The translations under genes and the position numbers were made by a program. The notes below the pieces were generated by a model that made no database searches, was not told the origin of the DNA, and saw only the letters and a program-made list of their open reading frames with translations. From Castanea sativa (lineage: Eukaryota > Streptophyta > Magnoliopsida > Fagales > Fagaceae), in contig NC_134020.1 of the NCBI RefSeq assembly GCF_040712315.1, positions 7,577,718-7,641,717 on the forward strand: a stretch of DNA of 64,000 nt. Reading direction: 5' to 3'. Below, in pieces: positions 56,986 to 64,000 of this stretch. Positions within the stretch are counted from its first letter, which is position 1, and the number at the start of each line of letters is the position of its first letter.

Positions 56986-57032
56986 TGGGTACCATACCCC
57001 AAAAAGAAAAAGGGGGTACGCTAGAATTACCC
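56986..57032 (-). repeat. Terminal-repeat-like motif, right copy
   Basis: On the minus strand it reads GGGTAATTCTAGCGTACCCCC, then a T-rich spacer and GGGGTATGGTACCCA, closely similar to 41319-41365 in inverted orientation. An AT run (57033-57044) adjoins it on the outside, as at the left copy. Confidence 0.5.
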
Positions 57033-57524
57033 ATATATATATATAACCAAAATCTTTAAAGCTTCCACAATTTTTCACGTCAGCATTTAAATTTTTTTTT
57101 TCTATTTTTTAAATTTGATTTAAAAATAAATCTATCCTCCCCGCCCCCCAAATGCACATTCCAAAACCAGATACCTCTTTAAAACCAAAAAAATGAAAAA
57201 AAAAATCTCTCTTTGCTTCTCACACGCTAAATCTCACCTTTTTCTTCCTCCAAAATCAAACCCAAAACTCAGATTCTCCCACCGTCGCCGCCGCCGCAAC
57301 AGATTGCCGCCACCACGGATCGCCGCCACCACCACGAAAAGGCAGCCTACTGAATGATGCAAAATCTCACACAACCACCGTCACTCCAATCCTATTCAAA
57401 TCCTCACACAACCACTGTCTCTCTCCAAGTCTCTCGCAACTTTCAATGTCAGATAAGTAACAATTTGAAGTTAGAGTTCCAAATTTCATCAAAGTAAAGA
57501 TTCTAATTTGTTTATAAATTGTCC

Positions 57525-57854
57525 AGGATCAGGGTTTGCTATCAACTACGGATTTAAAAGATGTTGGCTTTGTTGAACCTAGGGGAAACCCTTTAGAAGA
57601 TCAAATTCTACATGGGCTTCGTCTCTTGGATTTTAAAGAATGGTTAGTGATGTTTTTTATTTTAATTTTAGGTTTTCCCCCTTACCTATTCTCTTTATTT
57701 GGAGTAAATTTGTGGTTTTTTGAAAAAACCAAAAGAGCCTTACATTATTATTGTTCATTGAGAGCCTTAATAAGGGCAGAGAGAGTCAGTGAGGGAGAGA
57801 AAAATCTGAGGGACTTTATAATCAGACCAGAACTTCTCCGAAAACATTACCAGT
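57525..57854 (+). pseudogene. Unidentified exon-like fragments
   Basis: One frame from 57528 reads LLSTTDLKDVGFVEPRGNPL and ends at a GT donor near 57641. A second piece, about 57740-57854, reads LRALIRAERVSEGEKNLRDF and ends at a GTAAGT donor. Both look like spliced exons and sit in the candidate Helitron. The protein family was not recognised. Confidence 0.35.
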
Positions 57855-58097
57855 AAGTTTTTAATTTTGTTCTATTGTTTTTGGCTGTTAAGTATGATTT
57901 AGGGTTACGTTTGGGAGTGTTTCTTTTGAATGATTAGCATAGATTGATGGGTTTGGAACCGATAGTAGAGTTCGCTGATTTCAATTATTGGCCGCATTGC
58001 TCTCTCTTTCATATCAACTGAGGGGGTTGCCAATTGCAGTAGCATGGCTTTGTTCCTCAATTTCTTGTTTATGAATTTCCATCTTTTCTGTTAATAG

Positions 58098-58268
58098 GAA
58101 GGATGTGGTTTCATTGCCAAATGGTGTATTTGCCCATGTCTTATTTATATGGGAAAGATTTTTCGGTTCTATCATGTCCATAATCCAATCTTTGAGAAAG
58201 GAGCTTTATATGGTTCCCTATCATGAGATAGATTGGAATGAGGCTCGCAATCTTTGTGCAAAAATAGG
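58098..58268 (+). pseudogene. Oxidosqualene cyclase exon fragment
   Basis: After an AG acceptor, the frame [19 protein letters not shown] (58100-58156) continues, after a one-base frame change near 58160, as [20 protein letters not shown] and NEARNLCAK, ending near 58265 before a GT. This order matches plant triterpene or sterol cyclases (the [18 protein letters not shown] region up to the N-L-C-A-K segment). No other cyclase exon, including the DCTAE active-site part, was found in the window. It is probably a captured or leftover fragment. It is inactive, with a frameshift and a single exon. Confidence 0.75.
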
Positions 58269-58529
58269 TAAAAATTATACCTTTTTTTTCTCCTTTAAGC
58301 TTTCTACATTTAACTTTTACCCTTCCATACTATAATATTTTTTATTCTTTTTTCAAACTCTTGCTGTTGCATGGAAAAATAATTCAAATAATAGGTTTCA
58401 AAGATACTTCAAAATAGGAAGCACAAATACTTCAAAATAGCTGTTGTATTGGATTAATTGATATTGTATAATGATTGCCTGAAGATCTAGAATTGTAATA
58501 AGATTTTAATCAATATTGCTGAGTTTGGT

Positions 58530-59447
58530 CAGGCTCCCAAGGGCCAACTTCAAACCCCATAGATGTCTTTTATAGAGGTGTTGAAACAGAGGCTTTGACA
58601 GGTACAATCTCCTCCACTCCAAATATTTTGTATCTATAAATATTCTTCTCTTGGCTTCAACTCAAACTTTTCTCATAAACAATACTTTACTTTTGTTAGT
58701 GGAAAAGAAAGAAAAAACAACCCAGCAATCCAATCTGTTCTGTGTTAGACAGCACCTTTAACATAAAATACCCGACCGTTTTATTCTTATTACATAATCT
58801 GAATCTAAATTCCCAAATTTTTGAATTTTTGCAAAAATTTATGATCTTTTTTACTCATTTTTATTGTGTCCATGCTTTAATTTAAAAGATATTGCAAAGG
58901 TGGAGATGGAGTATAAGTATGAGGACTTAGCTAAAGCCCTTGAAAACTCTGGAAACAGTTATTATATCTTTCTTCTCTTTTTGTTTTTTTTTTTTTGTCT
59001 AATTCTTTGACTGAATTGAAAATAAACAGTTAAGTTCTTTTGCAATCTAACATTTTAATCTATTTAGCTTTTTTATCACTTTTGGGTGTGTTATTGATAA
59101 TTGATATATGAGCTGATTTGTTTGGTCTGTATCTGCTCATCCAGTAACACCCTTGATTATTTGGGTTATTGGTTTTGATTAAGGTTGATAGAAGAGCAAA
59201 ATCGAAGACATCTACAATCCCACTTACAGAAGAAGGCAAATATGCCCTCAGGAACAATCTTCTACTAAACTTATACCTCTCATCATGTACCGCAGATTTA
59301 CTAAGTAAGTTGATAGAAATCCCTAGAAAATATATATCAAGGAAAATTGAATATTTACCTTATATTTTTTGTGCGTATGGGTTGGATAAGAGTCTGGCTT
59401 TTGTCATTGGGTCAGTTTGTGGGACAAACAATGTAACGCCTAATTGA
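58530..59447 (+). pseudogene. Further unidentified exon-like fragments
   Basis: Pieces with splice-like borders: about 58532-58601 (SNPIDVFYRGVETEALT), 58891-58965 (IAKVEMEYKYEDLAKALENS) and 59183-59447 (TIPLTEEGKYALRNNLLLN ... SRKIEYLPYIFCAYGLDKS). No family was recognised with confidence. They are in the same sense as the cyclase exon. Confidence 0.35.
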
Positions 59448-60579
59448 AAAGGTTACCAAAACAAATTTTTCCCTGCATTTATTAACCATAACCCATATAC
59501 TTCAATATGACACCAATTTTTAATATTTATTCTAAGACTTAGTATAGCTTCTTTTTATAGGTTTTTAACATGAATTGTTAGGAAAATGGTGGAATAATTA
59601 TATGTATTATTGAATTTGGGTTTGTGTATGTGATTCAAATTTGAGAAAAATTTTAGTTAAATTAAAGTTACCATTTCAGTATTACATTATTATTGAGAGC
59701 ATAAAAAAGGGTCAAAGAGGAAGAACATTTATAAATATACTACAAGTTGAACATTTATATGCTTGCAAATAACATTTACAAATATGCAAACATAGTAATG
59801 TTTTGCACTTTAGAGGTTGAATTGCATGAAATAGGGATTGAGTCTATTGATGGAACTAGAGAAGTAGAGGGAAGCAGAAGAATGCACTATTATAATGATC
59901 AGCACTTTCTAATGTTCACAACCACTATTATATAAGCATATAAATCTTTTTGAAGCCAAAATTTAATGGTGGTTCATGCTCAGCAATTCTTTTGTTGATG
60001 TAAGTAGTGAAGATCAAAACCTTATAGAAACGAAGTAATTTGAGACACATATAATTAGATGATATAATATTTCTCAACTCTCTATATTTCTTTGAGCATT
60101 TAGATCAATGAAAATTTCTTATCTTTGTTGTGTATTGAGGTAGCACCATGAAAGGTTAATTAGCGAATACAAGATTCTCTTTCTATGAAACATGTTTCTC
60201 CAACTTAGTTAGCCTAATTTGTTTATTGATTAATTTAAACCCTTTTCTTTCTACCTTTTTTTGTCGTTTATTTATTATAGATTGTATGCAAAGATGATCC
60301 ATAATCCATTGATTCAATATCAGTTACCTTAGATTGTCATATTTACAAGAACTATGATTGCATATTAAAAGTTTGTTGCTTAGAACTATTTGATCATTTT
60401 TGGCAAAAGTACTTTAGCCATTAGATGCTCTTGTGATTCAAAATGCTTTAAAACAATTGGGCTTAGATGATATAGAGGCATTTACCCCACTTGGTATATA
60501 CCATTGGATACAAGTTTCTATATTGGTTAATAGCTTTAGGATGTTCACTGTAATAAAAAATAAATAAACATTTTGTGTA

Positions 60580-61375
60580 ACAGGTCACCATCTTTGCATT
60601 GTACCATTAGGACCCAAATATTGGAAAGATGCTTCTTATGGATTCTATCTTTTAATGCCTAAATCCAGCCTTAACAATTGCAGATTTTCTTGCACATAGT
60701 GACCCATTTATGCTACCAGTAATTGGAAAGAGGAAGCTGATGAAGAAGATCCTTTACTGGTGATTCTTGCAGGTTGATTATTAAGCTGATCCATACTGAT
60801 CCTTTTTATGGCATTTGCAGGTTTTTTTTAATGGTTAACCTTAATTCTATTACTGATTTTAAACTTGTGCACACATTATTTATGCAGTGACCACAGAGCT
60901 TTTCTTAAACTTGGTAAAGATGAACATATGCAAAGCATAATGGAAAGGAAAGAGCATTCTATTGGCAAATTTTTTTAATTATATCCAATTAACTTGCAGA
61001 AGATGGAGGATATAAGAATGCAATATGTAGATCTATTATCAAGCATTGAATTTGTAGATTTTCAATTTCTCTATTTTCAAGTGTAAGTATTCCTCCCTTT
61101 CTCAGATTTTTTTTTCATTTTTTATAACACTTTAATCCGCCATTTTATTCAAGAGAAATCTAATTGAGTTTGTGGCTGGTGCAACTTTTCTTCTTTATTT
61201 CCTGCTTAATTTAACCATTTGAATAATTGTATAATAAATCTATCCAAAGTAGGATTTACTCTTTATGATATGTGCATAGGTTTACAACCAAATCATCTGT
61301 GATTACGAGAAGTTCTGCGCAATCCTTTGTGCTGAATACTACCCAAATGTAGTGCAGTGCAAAAGAAGAGGAAAG
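60580..61375 (+). pseudogene. Exon-like fragments upstream of the Helitron end
   Basis: A piece at 60582-60650 reads HHLCIVPLGPKYWKDASYGF. One at about 61003-61082 reads KMEDIRMQYVDLLSSIEFVD before a GTAAGT donor. One at 61280-61370 reads VYNQIICDYEKFCAILCAEY. They may come from one donor gene, since order and sense agree. Identity unknown. Confidence 0.35.
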
Positions 61376-61681
61376 AGAACATCATTATACACTAAACAAG
61401 TTGGGAAAGTTGACATTCATCATGCATCTTGCAATGGAACAGTTTATCTCTTTCCTCTATCATAGATTGTTTTATTAAAAAGATGAAAACAACTCGTTTT
61501 TTATGCAAACAAATGTGCAAGATAACATAGAATATATTGGTGGTTAATAGTAGATTTAATTGCAGTTGAGCATTGTGTGAAGTCATCACCGTAGCATTTT
61601 TTATAGCCAAGTTATAATAGCAAAATAATCTTTTTTATTTTTTATTTAACTATCTCGTGTATCGCACGGGTTAGCAACTAG

Positions 61682-61892
61682 TATTATCATATCATATACT
61701 ATATATAATAGTAGAAGACTTTTCTTGCAATTAAGGAGGTGCTGCCATGTAGGAAAAATGGCCATTTAAAATTTAGCCACGTTTAAGTTAAAAGGCGATA
61801 AATTACAATGTTTCACTCTGTTAAAACACTGTTTGGGAGCCTCTTGGTATAAAAAGAAACTAACTGCTTAAAAAAAAAAAAGATTGGTACAT
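61682..61892. other. Possible second Helitron-like start
   Basis: Directly after the CTAG end, the sequence reads ATACTATATATAATAGTAGAAG and then GTGCTGCCATGTAGG, phrases common at the 5' side of plant Helitrons. No 3' end was found before the Gypsy sequence at 61893. Low support. Confidence 0.25.
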
Positions 61893-62054
61893 GGAGAAAG
61901 TGATGAGAATCAACAAGCATTCAAGGATCCATTACATGTTCCAGTTGGGCCTATTACAAAAGCAAGATCCAAGAAAATCAAAGAAAATCAAGGATGATGA
62001 AGGCGTAATAAATTTAATTCAAGCTATTGAGGGCTGATCTGGCTTAATTGGGAG
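61893..62054 (+). pseudogene. Tail of a Gypsy pol ORF
   Basis: In frame: SDENQQAFKDPLHVPVGPIT followed by a KARSKKIKE-like stretch, a C-terminal segment known from plant Gypsy polyproteins, then stops. It ends near GGGAG (62050-62054), a possible polypurine tract before the LTR. Confidence 0.6.
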
Positions 62055-62642
62055 TGATTTATGGCGTGGATTAATGACTGATTGACTTTCCAGCTCTATA
62101 TTAGTTAACAGAGATTTTTTCCTATTCTGGAGTGGCTATTTTAGACCAAATCTACCTGAATTTTGGGCTTTTATTATTTATAACGTTTTTTTTTTAGCTT
62201 TTTTCCTTGTTTTTAGGTGCATTTAATGCTTTTTAGGTGAAATTTGATTCCTGATATGGTAAGGTATCAATTAGGAGCTATTTTAAAATATATTTTCTTG
62301 TCTGTCAAGTTTTATGGAGCCCTTAAATAGGCTTTGAAGTTTGTAAACATTTTTTATAATATTATTGAATAAAAATCAAAAAATGTGAGGCTTTGCTCTT
62401 CTTTTGGTTCTTCAAGAACTGTGAACTTATCAAGGATTCTTCCTTGGGGCGTTCAAACTTTATACCTTCGGTTCGTGATTCTTTATAATCACTAGGTCAA
62501 TGTCAACTTATACCTTTGGTTCGCGTTTCGATTATAAACGTTGGGTCAGGGTTTCTATCATAAATCTGAATTTTAGCTTTCCTGGGTAAATATTTCAATA
62601 TTTTTGTTGGGTCTCAAAGCGTGTCGATTGAGGTTCGCATCA
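62055..62642 (+). repeat. Gypsy LTR (start uncertain)
   Basis: The right border is well set: CGCATCA at 62642 followed by PBS sequence. The left border TGATTTATGG at 62055 is inferred from the preceding purine tract. Inside, CTTAAATAGGCT (62323-62334) is a TATA-like region and is followed by serial TTCGGTTCGTGATTC/TTTGGTTCGCG-type phrases (62465-62535). Confidence 0.6.
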
Positions 62643-62644
62643 TT

Positions 62645-62656
62645 TGGTATCAGAGC
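62645..62656 (+). other. Primer binding site (initiator tRNA-Met type)
   Basis: TGGTATCAGAGC, a perfect match to the complement of the plant initiator tRNA-Met 3' end, lies three bases after the LTR. Confidence 0.85.
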
Positions 62657-63182
62657 ACAGGTTCTAAAATCAGTTTCCTATCCCTTTATCTTTTGTTTCC
62701 TGTTATCATCCTATCTTGTTTCTTTTGTTTTCTTCATTCATCATTCTTATTTTTTTTGTTTTTGTTGAAGTGCACTAGGTTAAAATCGTGCACCCAGTTC
62801 CACAAAAAAAAAAAAAACGTGAAAAAAAAGACATCAGAAAAGAAATAGAAAAAAAAAATTTGTTTGCAGTTTCAGTTTTCTCAGACCAAAATATTGTTTT
62901 CTTTTGTCCTCTTCCTTTGATTTAGTATTTCTGTCATATTTTCTTGCCGTTGGTATTTGTTTAAACACTACAAGTTGAATTTCTTGATCAAGTTTATTAG
63001 TTTAATGAAGAACTGAAAATGCGAAGTTACGAGTGGAAAAAGGCAAGAGAGTGTGAGACTATTATCAGGAAAAAGCCAATTTAAGAGTGAAACACGAGTG
63101 GGAGTGACATAATTTGAGTGCAAACACGTGAGGGAGTGTTGTGAGAAATTATTTCTAACAATTCTCTGTTGTTTCAAAAGTA

Positions 63183-64000
63183 TGTCTTTCAGGTGTGAAA
63201 CATCAAATAGGGAAGGAGGGGAGGAGTCGTCCATCATTTTGCAGGCTATGCAACAACAATTTGAACGCATGAAATTCGGGATCGGATGGATAGGCAAGAC
63301 ACTGTTATTGCTACTTTGCATGAGGAGCGTCCCCAAAGAGGGCCTAATGCTAGAAGGCAAGAAAGGCATTCTCGCATGAATGATTCTGATGACTACCACG
63401 AGCATGAGTTTGAAGATGAAGAAGATCAAGCTTCATTGAACAATGAGGGCAGGTTTGTGCCAAGGGGAGAAATGCGTGGCAGAGGTTTCCGAAGAGATTC
63501 AAGATGGCAAGATGGGACTGACAGGAACCTAGGAAACATAAAAATGAAGATACCAACATTCCAAGGGAAAAATGATCTAGAAGCATACTTGGAGTGGGAG
63601 AAGAAGGTGGAGCTAATCTTTGAGTGCCACAACTACTCCGAGGAGAAAAAGGTAAAACTCGCTGTCATTGAGTTTACTGACTATGCTATTATATGGCGGA
63701 ATCAACTTGTGATGAACAGAAGGAGAAACCATGAGAGACCTATTGAGACTTGGGAGGAAATGAAGGCAATTATGAGGAGGCAGTTTGTTCCTAGTCACTA
63801 CTATAGGGACTTGTATCAGAAATTACATAGTCTTACTCAAGGCTAGAGGAGCATGGATGACTACCACAAGGAGATGGAGATTGCTATGATTCGGGCAAAT
63901 GTAAAGGAGGATAGAGAAGCTACCATGCCAAGGTTTCTGAATGGGCTGAATCGCGACATTGCCAACGTGGTGGAGTTGCAGCACTACGTGGAGTTGGAGG
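63183..64000 (+). pseudogene. Gypsy gag, runs off the right edge
   Basis: The start MSFRCETSNREGGEESS is followed by LQAMQQQFERM. After a frame change near 63270 it continues DRMDRQDTVIATLHEERPQR and an acidic stretch (EHEFEDEEDQAS). The gag core follows (KMKIPTFQGKNDLEAYLEWE, IIWRNQLVMNRR, FVPSHYYRDLYQKLHSLTQG). A TAG at 63844 interrupts it; the frame goes on (RSMDDYHKEMEIAMIRANV) to the window end. It belongs to Ty3/Gypsy retrotransposon gag; the lineage is not assigned, but its PBS differs from the Tat elements. Confidence 0.85.

Larger units (their letters stand above)
57045..61681 (+). mobile_element. Helitron-like element carrying gene fragments (5' end uncertain)
   Basis: The 3' end is the supported part: a hairpin CTCGTG-TATCG-CACGGG (61654-61670), then seven bases and CTAG (61678-61681) followed by T, which matches the Helitron rule of a short hairpin just before CTRR at an A|T target. 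Upstream lie several exon-like pieces flanked by splice-like sites but from different or unknown genes (57528-59447, 60580-61370), as Helitrons often carry. The left end is not certain; the region right of the AT run at 57033-57044 is only a candidate. No Rep/helicase gene is present, so it would be non-autonomous. Confidence 0.5.

Noticed and set aside
55530..57078. Long minus-strand and plus-strand open frames (up to 176 codons) across the minisatellite
   Set aside because: They are by-products of the ~92-bp repeat, which lacks stops in several frames. The period is not a multiple of three, so frames rotate from unit to unit, and no domain is seen.

Overview
This window is repeat-dense nuclear DNA from a flowering plant, most likely a eudicot and possibly woody. 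The grounds are an AT-rich background, plant-type introns, plant L1, Copia, Tat-type Gypsy, hAT, SINE and Helitron-like elements, and an exon of a plant triterpene-type oxidosqualene cyclase. The species cannot be named from sequence alone. No intact, clearly functional cellular gene is visible. Almost everything is a mobile element or a broken gene.

Left part (1-8491): a plant LINE on the minus strand occupies about 1-4155. Its ORF1 is split by a solo Copia-type LTR (2499-3875). A tRNA-derived SINE with a 12-bp target duplication follows (4474-4631), lying between two copies of a ~280-bp direct repeat. Next come a solo LTR with perfect target duplication CCTAC (5281-6728) and a truncated LTR (7110-8402).

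Gypsy nest (8492-40400): two related Ty3/Gypsy elements of the Tat type lie in opposite orientations. G1 (8492-~18294, minus) has lost its 5' LTR. G2 (21847-40209, plus) has both LTRs and is interrupted by an 8.17-kb Copia element (26615-34787) between the archaeal-type RNase H and integrase regions, with target duplication GCTAG. In both elements gag-pol is dead: stops and frameshifts occur throughout, and G1 has lost the catalytic aspartates of reverse transcriptase. Both carry, between pol and the 3' LTR, a second gene on the opposite strand (aORF). It has four exons, three introns with identical phases (1,1,0), its own TATA-like box, a plant transposon domain and a C-terminal coiled coil. 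G2 itself sits inside a small DNA element whose 36-bp inverted ends are now 18.8 kb apart.

Right part (40400-64000): long AT-rich stretches contain a ten-exon degenerate gene coding for an HMG-box-like segment plus a plant mobile domain (45965-48781), a hAT-like element (51439-52725) and a LINE RNase H remnant (53104-53700). They also hold a ~92-bp minisatellite (54937-56955) split by a second hAT element with a perfect 8-bp target duplication, and a Helitron-like terminus (61654-61681) downstream of apparent captured gene fragments, including the cyclase exon at 58098-58268. The window ends in another Gypsy element: pol tail, LTR, PBS, then a gag that runs off the edge.

The most interesting structures are the conserved antisense spliced gene in the two Tat elements, the palindrome-rich tandem arrays (12253-12790 and 54937-56955), and the multi-exon PMD-type gene.
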